DNA from: Mycolicibacter minnesotensis
GTDB lineage: Bacteria > Actinomycetota > Actinomycetes > Mycobacteriales > Mycobacteriaceae
DNA length: 64,000 nucleotides
Direction: 5' to 3'
Assembly: GCF_010731755.1 (NCBI RefSeq)
Contig: NZ_AP022589.1
Span: forward strand, 2,604,001-2,668,000
The notes under the pieces were generated by a model. The model searched no databases and was not told the origin of the DNA. It was given only the letters and a program-made list of their open reading frames with translations. Positions 50,715 to 59,784 of this stretch are shown here, in pieces (the stretch's first letter is position 1; every line of letters begins with the position of its first letter). The translations under genes and the position numbers were made by a program.

Positions 50715-51500
50715 TTATGGCGCGGTGCGGCGGGCGTGCGCGCGGCGCACCGCTTCGTCGACGATGCTTCGTGCGACCACCGCCAGTTTGACGTTCTCGG
50801 CCTGGCTGATCCGGCGCAGCCGGTCGAACGCATCTTCGGCGGTTCCTCCGGAACGGGCACGCAGGATACCGATGGCCTGGTCGATGACCGGACGGGTGGA
50901 CAGTGCTGTCTGCAGCTGCGTGGTCAGCGCCCGGGCTTGGGTCAGCACGTTCGCGTTGTGCACCGCGACGGCGGCGGGAACGGCGAACAGTTCGCCGAGA
51001 TCGGCGGCGCGTTCGGTGAAGGCATCCTTGCGGTGCGCATAGACGTTGATGGCCCCGACCACCTGGCCGGGCAGGAGCAGCGGCAGCGACAACACACTGT
51101 GCACGCCGAGACGTCCCACCCTCGGGCCGAAGCGCGGCCAGAGCTTCTCGCCGCCCAAGGACCCGGACCGCACGGTGCGTCGCTCCAACGCCGCGGTGAT
51201 GCAGGGCCCCTCGTTGACCTCGACGTATTGGATCTCATCGATCTGCTGTACGAAAGGGGCGCTGGCGGCCAGAACCTCGACCCGGTTGTCACTACGCAGC
51301 AACGTCAGCCCTGCGCCGTCCGCGGCGGGAATGGCCTGCACCGCGTAGGTGGCCACTCGGGCCAGGAGCTCCTCAAGTCCGAGCGAATCGGCTACCAGAT
51401 TAGCGAGATCGGCCAGACCGGATCGCAGGTCATCGTCGTCCGTGTCGACGCCTTCTGCAGTCGAATCCAGCTGGTTACCAGGGGCGGGCTTGTCGGTCAT
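50715..51500 (-). CDS. GAF and ANTAR domain-containing protein
   Basis: A 261-residue protein. The GAF domain (about 25-180) contains GLEELLARVATYAVQAIPAADGAGLTLL, NEGPCITAALERRTVR and VHSVLSLPLLLPGQVVGAINVYAHRKDAFTERAADLGELFA. The ANTAR domain (about 195-252) contains LSTRPVIDQAIGILRARSGGTAEDAFDRLRRISQAENVKL. The ATG at 51500 overlaps the desaturase stop (ATGA); a longer reading to 51545 would overlap that gene by about 50 bases. It is probably cotranscribed with the desaturase. Confidence 0.87.
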   Translation of the reverse strand: MTDKPAPGNQLDSTAEGVDTDDDDLRSGLADLANLVADSLGLEELLARVATYAVQAIPAADGAGLTLLRSDNRVEVLAASAPFVQQIDEIQYVEVNEGPCITAALERRTVRSGSLGGEKLWPRFGPRVGRLGVHSVLSLPLLLPGQVVGAINVYAHRKDAFTERAADLGELFAVPAAVAVHNANVLTQARALTTQLQTALSTRPVIDQAIGILRARSGGTAEDAFDRLRRISQAENVKLAVVARSIVDEAVRRAHARRTAP

Positions 51501-52828
51501 GACTGCCCCGTCATCTGCCGAATCGCGGGGAACGCACGTTGACATGCTAGTGCCGCGGGTCGGAGTAATCCATGTCTCGTCTTGCTCGCGGAGGCACGTC
51601 GACGGCGGTGCACCGCCGCGATCGCTGTCTTGAGCCCGCGGTGGCGTCCTGTCGCAGGGTCGGTGTCGACGACGTCGGTGGCCAGGCCGGCGAACATTCG
51701 CTCGCTGCGCGTCTCGGGGGCGTCATCGGCGGGATCACGCAGATAGCGATCCGGCAGCGACAGCTTGGCGATGGTGCGCCAGGTCTTGCCGTACTGAGTC
51801 AGGAACGAACCCGTCGTGTACGGCAGGTCGTACTGGTCGCAGATCTGGCGTACCCGCAGTGAGATCTGGTGTAACCGATTGCTCGGCAGGTCGGGGTAAA
51901 GGTGATGTTCGATTTGGTGGCACAGGTGGCCGCTCATAAACCGCATCGCCGGCCCGGCGTCGAAATTGGCGCTGCCCAGCATCTGGCGCAGATACCACTG
52001 GCCCCGGGACTCGCCGATCATGTCGGTTTTGCTGAATTTCTCTGCGCCATCGGGAAAATGCCCGCAGAAGATCACGGCGTTTGCCCAGACGTTGCGGATC
52101 ACGTTGGCCAGCAGATTGGCCTTCACGGTCGACGCGTAGGTCGCCTTCGGTGACAGCGAGGTGAGTGCGGGGAGCGCTGCGTAGTCTTTGAACACCTGCC
52201 TGCCGGCTTTCGCCACGAACTGGCCAGCCTTTTCAAAGACGCTCATGCGCTCCGCGCCGCCCTTGCCGATATTCCCGAATTCGATGGGTTGCAGGCCGAT
52301 TCCCCACTCGAACCCGAGCGCCAGAATGATGTTGAACAGCAGGTTGCCGATGTTGCTCGGATGCCAGGGTTGGTCACGGGTGACCCGCAGCGTGCTGTAG
52401 CCGACGTCGTCGTCCATGCCGACGATGTTCGTGTACTTGTGGTGGCGAAGGTTGTGAGTGAACTGCCAGTGCTTCGATACCCCTGCCATATCCCACTCCC
52501 ACGTCGAGGAATGGATCTCGGGGTCGTTCATCCAATTCCACTGGCCATGCATGACGTTGTGCCCGATCTCCATATTCTCGATGATCTTGGCCGCAGCGAC
52601 GGCCAGCACGCCCGTCCGCCAGGCCAGCCGTTTCGAACCAATGGTGAACATGAGCCGGCCCACTACGTCGAGGGTGCGTTGGGCGGCGATGGCACGCCGG
52701 ATGTAGCGCGCATCGCGCTCGCCCAGAGAACCCTCGATCTCCAGCCGGATGGCGTCCAGGTCATCGGCCAACGAGTCGATGTCGGCGTCTGTCAGGTGAG
52801 CGAAGACCGAAATATCAGTGATCGCCAC
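51497..52828 (-). CDS. desA3: Membrane fatty acid desaturase, DesA3-like
   Basis: A 443-residue integral membrane desaturase with the three histidine boxes HNVMHG, HNLRHH and HQIEHH, and the C-terminal LTQYGKTWRTIAKLSLPDRYLRD plus DDAPETRSERMFAGL seen in mycobacterial DesA3 (Rv3229c). It introduces a delta9 double bond into stearoyl-CoA using a di-iron centre. The start is GTG 52828 with AAAGGGGA upstream. The last 30 or so residues extend beyond the usual end and run into the ANTAR gene. The reductase that partners DesA3 in M. tuberculosis (Rv3230c) is not next to it here. Confidence 0.9.
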   Translation of the reverse strand: MAITDISVFAHLTDADIDSLADDLDAIRLEIEGSLGERDARYIRRAIAAQRTLDVVGRLMFTIGSKRLAWRTGVLAVAAAKIIENMEIGHNVMHGQWNWMNDPEIHSSTWEWDMAGVSKHWQFTHNLRHHKYTNIVGMDDDVGYSTLRVTRDQPWHPSNIGNLLFNIILALGFEWGIGLQPIEFGNIGKGGAERMSVFEKAGQFVAKAGRQVFKDYAALPALTSLSPKATYASTVKANLLANVIRNVWANAVIFCGHFPDGAEKFSKTDMIGESRGQWYLRQMLGSANFDAGPAMRFMSGHLCHQIEHHLYPDLPSNRLHQISLRVRQICDQYDLPYTTGSFLTQYGKTWRTIAKLSLPDRYLRDPADDAPETRSERMFAGLATDVVDTDPATGRHRGLKTAIAAVHRRRRASASKTRHGLLRPAALACQRAFPAIRQMTGQS

Positions 52829-52899
52829 ATGTTTCCCCTTTCTTCGGCCTGCGGCCGGGCGAGCGGACAGTCGCTGAATTCCTCTGGATATGTGGCGGT

Positions 52900-53079
52900 T
52901 CAGTAGTAGTGACTGCGACCGCCGACAGCGTGGCCCAGCCTCCCCATCAGGGCCAAGAGCAGCCCGACGACGAGAAGGACGACGCCAATGACCACGCAGA
53001 GATGGGCATAGGCAAAGGTGGGGACCAGAGCGGGCAAGAGGAGCCCAAGGACTATGAGGATGATCCCAAGGGTAATCAT
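52900..53079 (-). CDS. Small two-helix membrane protein (DUF6131-like)
   Basis: A 59-residue protein of two membrane helices (MITLGIILIVLGLLLPALV... and LCVVIGVVLLVVGLLLALMG) with a C-terminal GGRSHYY. Such tiny proteins are common in mycobacteria and have no known function. The ATG has GGGGAAA upstream. It lies 71 bases upstream of the desaturase gene on the same strand. Confidence 0.75.
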   Translation of the reverse strand: MITLGIILIVLGLLLPALVPTFAYAHLCVVIGVVLLVVGLLLALMGRLGHAVGGRSHYY

Positions 53080-53424
53080 GGTGTTTCCCCGGTTTCTGGG
53101 TAAGGGTTGTAGAGCGTCGCATAGACGTCGGAATGTGCGGCCCGAATGAAAACTCATCGAATTCGGCGGCGGACAGCCGAACTCTCTTCTGCACCGGCTG
53201 AAGGACTCAACACCAGAAACACTACCCTTTTTTGGGGGGCGGTCGAGTGTTGTAGACGCGACGCCGGAGGCTCCCGTTGGACAAGGCGCGATGCCGCGCG
53301 CTCCGCCCCTCGGACCGAATCGGCGTAGGGTTGGTGACAACGGCGGTCCTTCGTGCAGGTGGTGTTTTCAGGTCCTGTCATCGCCGGGAACTTTGGCCGC
53401 TAGGGCTGGGATGGGAGCGTCGTC
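53080..53424. other. 345-base intergenic region between divergent genes
   Basis: The gap holds promoters for the divergent small membrane protein and the DUF5994 gene, but no sequence I can assign with confidence. It includes a CCCTTTTTTGGGGGG run (53223-53240). I saw no tRNA, riboswitch or clear inverted repeat, and the short ORFs in it have no ribosome binding sites. Confidence 0.5.
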
Positions 53425-54003
53425 ATGACGCGACAGCAGACGACACGCAAGAGCCCCGACAACTCCACTTCCCCGCTGCGGACGCCCCGGCTGCGGTTGA
53501 AGCGCAAAGATTCGCCGAGCGGATACGTCGACGGGGCATGGTGGCCACATACCGATGATCTCGTCGTGGAGCTGCCCGACCTGCTCGCGGTGCTGTCCGT
53601 TCGATTGGGGCGCATAAGCCGGGTCTTGTATAATCTGAACGAATGGATTTGCGCGCCAAAGAAACTCGTCATCGATGGGCGTCCGGTACGGCTGGATGGG
53701 TACCGGATCCAGCCGATCGACACGGTTGAAGTTCTCGGTCTCGATGGTGACCGTCTCACGTTGATGGTGGTTCCGGCACGCACCGGACCCAGCGATGCAC
53801 ATGCCGCCATGATGACCGCGGCACAGCCGAAAAACGCTGTGTCGGTGAGCGATCTGCTGACGGCCAGTCCACGCGAACGGGAACGACGCAATCTGGCGGC
53901 CACCGCTCTTGATCGCTGGGAATCGGAAGGGGGGACGATGCCGACCCCGGCGTCGGCCGCCCCCCGGCAACCGGCCAATCCGGCGACTGCCCTAGCAGGC
54001 TGA
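53425..54003 (+). CDS. DUF5994 family protein
   Basis: A 192-residue protein with the DUF5994 core: PRLRLKRKDSPSGYVDGAWWPHTDDLVVELPDLLAVLSVRLGRISRVLYNLNEWICAPKKL, then VDTVEVLGLDGDRLTLMVVPA-type strands and a helical tail NLAATALDRWESEGG. Function unknown; mycobacteria have several paralogues, often near stress genes. The Ala/Pro-rich C-terminus is probably unstructured. Confidence 0.85.
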   Translation: MTRQQTTRKSPDNSTSPLRTPRLRLKRKDSPSGYVDGAWWPHTDDLVVELPDLLAVLSVRLGRISRVLYNLNEWICAPKKLVIDGRPVRLDGYRIQPIDTVEVLGLDGDRLTLMVVPARTGPSDAHAAMMTAAQPKNAVSVSDLLTASPRERERRNLAATALDRWESEGGTMPTPASAAPRQPANPATALAG

Positions 54004-54025
54004 CCTGACCTCGAAGAGGACACCG

Positions 54026-54433
54026 ATGAGCACGGCCAGGGTTGCCTCATGTTTGATGCGAGTATCGCACCTGGACCGATCGGTGAAGTTCTATTGCGAG
54101 GTATTCCATTGCGATGTCGCCATTTGTGAGAAAGATGCGGCACTTCTGTTGACGCCGGACGGCTTCGAGATCTATCTGCGCACCCACGAGGCGTACAGGG
54201 CTGGTGGTATCACCGGCGTCGGTGTCGAGCAGGTCATCTGGTCTGTCGGCAGCCAGGAGGAGCTGCAGCAGATTGAACAACGCATGCGCGTCCACGATCC
54301 GAGTGTGTACTCAAACACCTTGGATGAGATCAGTTTCGTCGATGGTGCAGATCCAGATGGCATTCGGGTCCTGGTCACCTACCCGACTCCTCACCAGCTT
54401 CCACGTGAGGTCATCGACCGACGATTCCGGTGA
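54026..54433 (+). CDS. VOC (glyoxalase/dioxygenase fold) family protein
   Basis: A 135-residue single-domain VOC protein: LMRVSHLDRSVKFYCEVFHCDVAICEKDAALLLTPDGFEIYLRT forms the first beta-alpha-beta-beta-beta unit, and ISFVDGADPDGIRVLVTYP the metal-site end of the second. The metal ligands are incompletely evident (His15 and a C-terminal Asp), so catalysis is uncertain. GAGGA precedes the ATG. It lies 22 bases after the DUF5994 gene and is likely cotranscribed. Confidence 0.8.
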   Translation: MSTARVASCLMRVSHLDRSVKFYCEVFHCDVAICEKDAALLLTPDGFEIYLRTHEAYRAGGITGVGVEQVIWSVGSQEELQQIEQRMRVHDPSVYSNTLDEISFVDGADPDGIRVLVTYPTPHQLPREVIDRRFR

Positions 54434-54532
54434 TTGGGTCTCGATGGACCCCGCGGCAAGGAACCCGAGCATCGGACAGCCCCTGGGTCTACCGTAGGAC
54501 TTTGCAACGTATTGACCAGTGGAGGTGTTCCG

Positions 54533-54928
54533 GTGCACCCTTTTCGGCAAGCCGTGGAGGCTCGCGATGTCGCGGCCATCGAGGAGATGCTGTCCGACGA
54601 TGTCGTATTCACCAGCCCGGTGGCGTTCAAGCCCTACCCGGGCAAGCCGGTCACCGCGGCGATCCTGCGGGCGGTAATGCGCGTTTTTGAAGATTTTCAC
54701 TACGTGCGGGAGATCGGTGACGCTGGAGGGCGCGACCATGCGCTGATCTTCGAGGCGTTGATCGACGGCAAGCGGGTCACCGGATGCGACTTCCTGCACA
54801 TCGACGGCGACGGCAAGATCGACGACTTCGTGGTGATGGTCCGGCCGCTGTCGGCGGCCACCGCGCTGGCCGAAGCCATGGCGGCGCAGTTCGACCAGAT
54901 CACCCGTGAGGCCACCGGCTCCGCCTAG
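54533..54928 (+). CDS. SnoaL/NTF2-like protein
   Basis: A 131-residue protein: HPFRQAVEARDVAAIEEMLSDDVVFTSPVAFKPYPGKPVTAAILRAVMRVFEDFHYVREIG, then DHALIFEALIDGKRVTGCDFLHIDGDGKIDDFVVMVRPLSA, the cone-shaped NTF2/SnoaL fold. The GTG start has TGGAGGTG upstream; the longer frame from 54434 lacks a site. Ligand or reaction unknown. Confidence 0.82.
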   Translation: MHPFRQAVEARDVAAIEEMLSDDVVFTSPVAFKPYPGKPVTAAILRAVMRVFEDFHYVREIGDAGGRDHALIFEALIDGKRVTGCDFLHIDGDGKIDDFVVMVRPLSAATALAEAMAAQFDQITREATGSA

Positions 54929-54953
54929 CCGGAACCGATCGCGGAGCTGCGGA

Positions 54954-55355
54954 ATGCATGAGCAGGCGCCGGTAGTCGCGGCCGTCGCGGTCGGCGGCGC
55001 CATCGGCGCCTGCGCGCGTTACGCCGTCGCGCTGGCCGTGCCCACCCCGGTTGATGGATTCCCTTGGGCCACATTGCTCACCAACGTCAGCGGATGCGCG
55101 CTGATGGGGGTGTTGATGGTGGCGATCACCGAAGTGTGGGTCGGTCATCGGCTGCTGCGCCCACTGCTGGGCACCGGTGTGCTCGGTGGCTACACCACGT
55201 TCTCCACCTTCGCCGGCGACGTCGACACCCTGATCGCCGCCGGGCAACTGGCCCGGGCGCTGCTCTACCTACTCAGCACGCCGGTGGCGGCGTTGATCGC
55301 GACCTGGACCGCCGCGAGCCTCGTCCGTCGTCTGATCATCAGGAGGATCGCATGA
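54954..55355 (+). CDS. crcB: Fluoride efflux channel subunit CrcB
   Basis: A 133-residue four-helix membrane protein of the CrcB/Fluc family. It has [14 protein letters not shown] (N-terminal Arg), [17 protein letters not shown] (pore Asn) and [19 protein letters not shown] (GGxTTFSTF signature with the central Na site). It exports fluoride, usually as a dimer. A DUF190 gene and a second crcB follow in an overlapping operon, so the channel is probably a heterodimer. Confidence 0.92.
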   Translation: MHEQAPVVAAVAVGGAIGACARYAVALAVPTPVDGFPWATLLTNVSGCALMGVLMVAITEVWVGHRLLRPLLGTGVLGGYTTFSTFAGDVDTLIAAGQLARALLYLLSTPVAALIATWTAASLVRRLIIRRIA

Positions 55356-55702
55356 ACCAGCTCACCGGACGCGCCCTGCGCCTGACGGTATTTCTCGGTG
55401 AGAGCGACACGTGGCACCACAAGCCGGTGTTCAGTGAGATCGTGCACCGCGCTCGGCGAGCCGGTCTGGCCGGCGCATCGGTATTCCGCGGTATCGAGGG
55501 CTTCGGAGCGTCCTCGGCCATCCACACCACCCGGCTGCTGTCGATGTCGGAGGACCTGCCGGTCTCGGTCGTCATCGTCGACGCCCCTGAGCGGGTTCGG
55601 GCTTTTCTGCCCGAGCTGGACGAACTGGTCACCGAGGGCATGATCCTGTTGGACGAAGTCGAGGTGGTCCGCCACATCGGGCGCACCCCCGCGGGCCAGT
55701 GA
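55352..55702 (+). CDS. DUF190 domain protein
   Basis: A 116-residue DUF190 protein: [52 protein letters not shown], and [36 protein letters not shown]. It has a ferredoxin-like PII-type fold. It is often encoded between the two crcB genes and presumed to assist or regulate the channel. Start and stop overlap both crcB genes (ATGA, GTGA). Confidence 0.92.
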   Translation: MNQLTGRALRLTVFLGESDTWHHKPVFSEIVHRARRAGLAGASVFRGIEGFGASSAIHTTRLLSMSEDLPVSVVIVDAPERVRAFLPELDELVTEGMILLDEVEVVRHIGRTPAGQ

Positions 55703-56067
55703 CCTGGCTGCTGGTCATCGCCGGCGCAGCGGTGGGTGCACCGCTGCGCTATCTGACCGACCGCTTCGTACAAGCCCGCCACGACACCGCATTCCCGTGG
55801 GGCACGTTGACGGCCAACGTGTTGGGCAGCCTGCTGCTGGGGGTGCTCACCGGGGCGGCGACCCTCGGCGATCATCGGTTGCACCTGTTGATCGGCACCG
55901 GCCTGTGCGGGGCGCTGACCACCTACTCGACCTTTTCCTACGAAACCCTGCAGCTAGTTGGCGTCGGTGCGCGGCTGTACGCGCTGATCAATCTGGCGCT
56001 CACCCTCACCAGCGGGTTGGGGGCCTTCTCCGTCGGCCATGCCGTGGCACAGGCGATGTCGACCTGA
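55699..56067 (+). CDS. crcB: Fluoride efflux channel subunit CrcB (second copy)
   Basis: A 122-residue Fluc subunit: [34 protein letters not shown] and [22 protein letters not shown] retain the pore Asn and the TTxSTF signature. It starts at GTG overlapping the DUF190 stop. It complements the first CrcB in a heterodimer, as in other actinobacteria with paired genes. Confidence 0.92.
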   Translation: MTWLLVIAGAAVGAPLRYLTDRFVQARHDTAFPWGTLTANVLGSLLLGVLTGAATLGDHRLHLLIGTGLCGALTTYSTFSYETLQLVGVGARLYALINLALTLTSGLGAFSVGHAVAQAMST

Positions 56068-56172
56068 TCGATCCGCGGGTAAGGCGACGCAGCGCGAGCT
56101 CGCCCAGCTCCGGGTGCCACAATCGAGCCCGACAGTGTCCCGGGTGACCGCCCATCCTTTTCAGGAGTTGCC

Positions 56173-57384
56173 ATGTCGTTCTCGGTAGAGCTCAGCGATG
56201 ACGTGATCGAGGTGCGTGACTGGGTGCACCAGTTCGCCGCTGAGGTCGTTCGCCCCGCCGCCGCCGAATGGGATGAGCGCGAAGAGACACCCTGGCCGGT
56301 CATCCAGGAGGCGGCCAAGATCGGCCTGTACTCGCCGGAGCTGTTCGCCACCCAGGCGGCCGAACCCAGCGGAATCGGCATGCTGGCGGTGTTCGAGGAA
56401 CTGTTCTGGGGCGACGCCGGGATCGCCCTGTCGATTCTGGGGACCGGGCTTGCCGCCGCGGCGTTGGCGGGCAACGGAACTCCCGAGCAGCTGGGTCTGT
56501 GGCTGCCCGAGATGTTCGGCACCGCCGACGACCCCAAGGTCGCGGCTTTCTGCTCCTCGGAACCCGACGCCGGTTCCGATGTCGGCGCGATCCGCACTCG
56601 CGCCCGCTACGACGAGGCCAGCCGTGAATGGGTGCTCAACGGCACCAAGACCTGGGCCACCAACGGCGGTATCGCCAACGTGCACATCGTGGTCGCCTCG
56701 GTCTATCCCGAATTGGGCTCGCGCGGGCAGGCCACGTTCATCATCCCGCCCGACACCGCGGGGTTGGCCCAGGGCCAGAAGTTCAAGAAGCACGGCATCC
56801 GGGCATCGCACACCGCCGAGATCGTGCTCGACAACGTCCGGCTTCCCGAGGACATGATCCTCGGCGGCCGGGAGAAGTTCGAGGCTCGGGTGGCCCGGGT
56901 CAAGTCCGGTGCGTCGGCCGGCGGACAGGCAGCCATGAAGACCTTCGAGCGCACCCGGCCGTCAGTCGGCGCCATGGCCGTCGGAGTGGCCCGCGCCGCC
57001 TACGAGTACGCCCTCGAATACGCTTGCCAGCGCGAGCAGTTCGGCCGCAAGATCGGTGAGTTCCAGGCGGTCTCGTTCAAGTTGGCCGATATGAAGAGCC
57101 GCATCGACGCCGCCCGGCTGATGGTCTGGCGGGCCGGCTGGATGGCCCGCAACAACAAGGCCTTCGACAACGCCGAGGGCTCGATGGCCAAGCTGTTCGC
57201 CAGTGAGACCGCGGTCTACGTCACCGACGAGGCCATCCAGATTCTCGGCGGCAACGGCTACACCCGGGACTACCCGGTCGAGCGGATGCACCGCGACGCC
57301 AAGATCTTCACCATCTTCGAAGGCACCAGTGAGATTCAGCGGCTGGTCATCGCCCGGGCGCTGACCGGGCTGGCGCTGCGCTGA
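56173..57384 (+). CDS. Acyl-CoA dehydrogenase family protein
   Basis: A 403-residue FAD enzyme of the acyl-CoA dehydrogenase family: [14 protein letters not shown] (FAD/substrate loop), [70 protein letters not shown], the C-terminal signature with the catalytic Glu in FEGTSE. It catalyses alpha,beta-desaturation of an acyl-CoA; the chain specificity is unknown. Start: ATG with CAGGAG upstream. It is convergent with the pyridoxamine-oxidase-like gene. Confidence 0.92.
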   Translation: MSFSVELSDDVIEVRDWVHQFAAEVVRPAAAEWDEREETPWPVIQEAAKIGLYSPELFATQAAEPSGIGMLAVFEELFWGDAGIALSILGTGLAAAALAGNGTPEQLGLWLPEMFGTADDPKVAAFCSSEPDAGSDVGAIRTRARYDEASREWVLNGTKTWATNGGIANVHIVVASVYPELGSRGQATFIIPPDTAGLAQGQKFKKHGIRASHTAEIVLDNVRLPEDMILGGREKFEARVARVKSGASAGGQAAMKTFERTRPSVGAMAVGVARAAYEYALEYACQREQFGRKIGEFQAVSFKLADMKSRIDAARLMVWRAGWMARNNKAFDNAEGSMAKLFASETAVYVTDEAIQILGGNGYTRDYPVERMHRDAKIFTIFEGTSEIQRLVIARALTGLALR

Positions 57385-57924
57385 TCAGTTCGGGTCAGAT
57401 TCCGGGGACGCCCCATCGGAGAACACGAAACGGGTGCAGTCGGTGGGGAACGCGAACCAGGCCAGTGCGCGGCGGGGAATGATCATGCGCAGCCCGCCGC
57501 CGTCGGGCCCCGCCCAGGCGTCGGCGTCGGGAGCGTACTGCGGGTGATACTTCGTGAAGGCGACCGCCAACCGGGCTCCGAGGCCGTCGGATGCTGCGGA
57601 GGTGGCCACCGAGATGCCCTCGACGATCACCACCTGCGTGCCGCTTTCGAGCGTCAGGGTGCAGGCCGGGTTGTGCTGCGCGTTGCGCGCGTGGCGCGTG
57701 GTGGGTGCGCCGTCGTAGTAGAACCGGCCCTCGAGCCACACCCCCCAGCGCGGCACGGAGTGCGGGGTGCCGTCCGGGCGCACCGTGCTCAACCAGTAGT
57801 GCTGTGAGGCGGTCAGGCGCTGTTCGACGTCGGACCAGCTCAACAGGCCCACCGCCGAATCCGGCAACCCATAACCCGCCGGTAGAACGGGTCGTTGCAC
57901 CGCGGGGCCGGCATTCGGTTCCAT
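57385..57924 (-). CDS. Pyridoxamine 5'-phosphate oxidase-like (FMN/F420 split barrel) protein
   Basis: A 179-residue split-barrel flavin/F420 protein: LTASQHYWLSTVRPDGTPHSVPRWGVWLEGRFYYDGAPTTRHARNAQHNPACTLTLESGTQVVIVEG is the PPOX core. The C-terminal GLRMIIPRRALAWFAFPTDCTRFVF closes the barrel. Mycobacteria have many such F420-linked reductases; the substrate is not evident. A start three codons upstream is possible. Confidence 0.83.
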   Translation of the reverse strand: MEPNAGPAVQRPVLPAGYGLPDSAVGLLSWSDVEQRLTASQHYWLSTVRPDGTPHSVPRWGVWLEGRFYYDGAPTTRHARNAQHNPACTLTLESGTQVVIVEGISVATSAASDGLGARLAVAFTKYHPQYAPDADAWAGPDGGGLRMIIPRRALAWFAFPTDCTRFVFSDGASPESDPN

Positions 57925-57945
57925 GGTGGGCACGCTAGCGGCCGG

Positions 57946-58686
57946 CTACCCCGCCGTCTTGCCGTTGTCGGTCATGTACACCGCCCCGTGCACGGCGGCG
58001 GCGGCATCGCTGGCCAAAAAGGCGATCACCTCGGCGACGTCACTCGGGGCGCTCAAGCCCCGCGGCGAGGCCACCCGCATGATCAGGTTCACGTCGGCGC
58101 CCTCGGGAAGCTGGAAGTTGGTCACCTGCGGGGTCAGCATCCCGCCCGGGCAGACGGCGTTCACCCGCAGCTTCTCGGCGGTGAACTCCACGGCCAACGC
58201 GCGGGTGAGCCCGACCAGACCGTGCTTGGCCGCGCAGTAGCCCGCCGAGTACGCCTGGCCCTCGACCCCGGCGATCGAGGCGACGTTGACGATGTTGCCG
58301 CCGGTCTCCAGCAGATGCGGCAGCGCCGCGCGGCACAGGAAGAACGGCCCGTTGAGGTTGACCGCGAGGTCATGCGCCCACTCGTCGTCGGTGACCGCGG
58401 ACGTGTGGCGCATCTGGTGGGCGCCGGCGACATTGACCAGAACATCGAGTCGGCCGAACTGGTCGACGCACTGCTGCACCGCCGCCGCGCAGGCCGCCGC
58501 GGTGCTGATGTCGGTGACGGCGTACTGCCCACCCGGCGCATCGGCGAACACGGCGGCCAGTCGCTCGGCGTCGCGCGCCAAGCCGAACACCGATGCCCCG
58601 CGCCGGGCGAACAACTGTGCTGTCGCCGCGCCCAGCCCCGACGAGGCACCGGTCACCAGCGCCACTTTGCCTGACAGATCGGTCAT
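57946..58686 (-). CDS. SDR family oxidoreductase
   Basis: A 246-residue classical short-chain dehydrogenase: KVALVTGASSGLGAATAQLFARRGA, VNVAGAHQM, IVNVASIAG with Ser, YSAGYCAAKHGLVGLTRALAVEF with Tyr-x3-Lys, and VCPGGMLTPQV, a complete active site. Substrate unknown. The shorter start MTDLSG fits the family. Divergent from another SDR gene, with 60 bases between. Confidence 0.88.
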   Translation of the reverse strand: MTDLSGKVALVTGASSGLGAATAQLFARRGASVFGLARDAERLAAVFADAPGGQYAVTDISTAAACAAAVQQCVDQFGRLDVLVNVAGAHQMRHTSAVTDDEWAHDLAVNLNGPFFLCRAALPHLLETGGNIVNVASIAGVEGQAYSAGYCAAKHGLVGLTRALAVEFTAEKLRVNAVCPGGMLTPQVTNFQLPEGADVNLIMRVASPRGLSAPSDVAEVIAFLASDAAAAVHGAVYMTDNGKTAG

Positions 58687-58746
58687 TTCGACTCTCCGCA
58701 TCACCCAGTCGACCGGCACTGGGGCTCAGCCGTCTACCGTCCAGTT

Positions 58747-59589
58747 ATGGCCTCAGTATCAGTGATCACCGGCGGTGCCGGCGGCATGGGTCTGGCGACG
58801 GCCAAGATTCTCGGCCGAGATCACGCGGTGGTGCTGGCCGATGCCCGGCGGGATCGGCTCGATGAGGCGCTTGCGGTGCTCACCGAGCTCGGTATCGCCG
58901 CGACCATCGTTCATTGCGACGTCACCGATCGCGACGCGGTGAGCCGGTTGTTCGACACCGCGGCGGGTGTCGGACCGCTGGCGTCGGTGATCCACACCGC
59001 CGGGGTGAGCCCGAGTATGGGGGACGCCGAGTTCGTCATGCGGGTCAACGCATGGGGCACCGTCGTGGTCAACGAGGTGTTCTACGACATCGCTCCCCGG
59101 GAAGGGGCGGTGATCGTCAACGTGGCTTCCATGGCCGCACAGCTGCTGCCCGACAAGGTCTACCCGACGGGCCAGTTCCCGCTGGCACTGCATGACGGCG
59201 ACGCCTTCGTGTCGGCGATGACGGCCTACTGCAACAACGCGCCCGAGCAGGCGCGCTCGGGCTTCTCCTACACCGTCAGCAAGGCCTTCGTGAAGTGGTA
59301 CTGCGCGTCGCAGGCCGAGCGATTCGGTGGTCGCGGGCTGCGGATCGTCTCGGTGTCGCCGGGCAACATCGACACCGAGATGGGCCGGCGTGAAGAGAAG
59401 GCCGGGGTAGGCATGATGATGCCCGATGCGCTGATCGCGCGCTGGGGCACGGCCGAGGAGATGGCTGAGCTGTTCGCCTTCTGCGCCGGCGACAAGTGTG
59501 GCTACCTCACCGGCGCCGACATTCTGGCCGACGGGGGAGTGGTCGCCTCCATGCGCGAGCGTGCGCGGCTCGCCGCCGAACGCAGCTGA
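58747..59589 (+). CDS. SDR family oxidoreductase
   Basis: A 280-residue short-chain dehydrogenase: VSVITGGAGGMGLATAKILG, VIHTAGVSP, NVASMAAQLL, YTVSKAFVKWYCASQAERFG with Tyr-x3-Lys, and VSPGNIDTEMG. An insertion of about 40 residues before the catalytic Tyr (PLALHDGDAFVSAMTAYCNNAPEQ) distinguishes it from the neighbouring SDR. Substrate unknown. Confidence 0.87.
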   Translation: MASVSVITGGAGGMGLATAKILGRDHAVVLADARRDRLDEALAVLTELGIAATIVHCDVTDRDAVSRLFDTAAGVGPLASVIHTAGVSPSMGDAEFVMRVNAWGTVVVNEVFYDIAPREGAVIVNVASMAAQLLPDKVYPTGQFPLALHDGDAFVSAMTAYCNNAPEQARSGFSYTVSKAFVKWYCASQAERFGGRGLRIVSVSPGNIDTEMGRREEKAGVGMMMPDALIARWGTAEEMAELFAFCAGDKCGYLTGADILADGGVVASMRERARLAAERS

Positions 59590-59672
59590 GATTGCGTCTA
59601 CGGCGGTAAATCGGCCGCACCCACGACCCTGGACGCAGCCTTCTCCACGCTTCTTCACAGCTAAGTTAACGG

Positions 59673-59702
59673 TTGACACGCAGCGGGGTGCGTGCTTACC
59701 GT
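59673..59702 (+). promoter_or_regulatory. SigA-type promoter of the desaturase gene
   Basis: TTGACA (59673-59678), 18 bases, TACCGT (59697-59702). The match to the -35 and TANNNT -10 consensus is good, and it lies 83 bases before the desaturase ATG, directly before an inverted repeat. Confidence 0.55.
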
Positions 59703-59708
59703 GGAGCA

Positions 59709-59728
59709 AACCTACGGAACCGTAGGTT
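59709..59728. promoter_or_regulatory. Perfect inverted repeat, probable repressor operator
   Basis: AACCTACGG and CCGTAGGTT, separated by AA, form a perfect 9-bp-arm palindrome beginning six bases after the -10 element, over the likely transcription start. This size and symmetry suit a TetR-type operator and would give repression of the desaturase gene. Confidence 0.65.
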
Positions 59729-59784
59729 CGGCTGGGGGGCCAATCGACAGCCCGCTTGTCGATTCCGGGAGGGGGACAAAAACC

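Noticed and set aside
53200..53245. Rho-independent terminator at the T/G run between the small membrane protein and the DUF5994 gene
   Set aside because: There is a T run but no stable GC stem directly before it on either strand, and both flanking genes point away from it.
54929..54953. Fluoride riboswitch upstream of crcB
   Set aside because: The gap is only 25 bases and the upstream coding sequence shows no pseudoknot-type motif.
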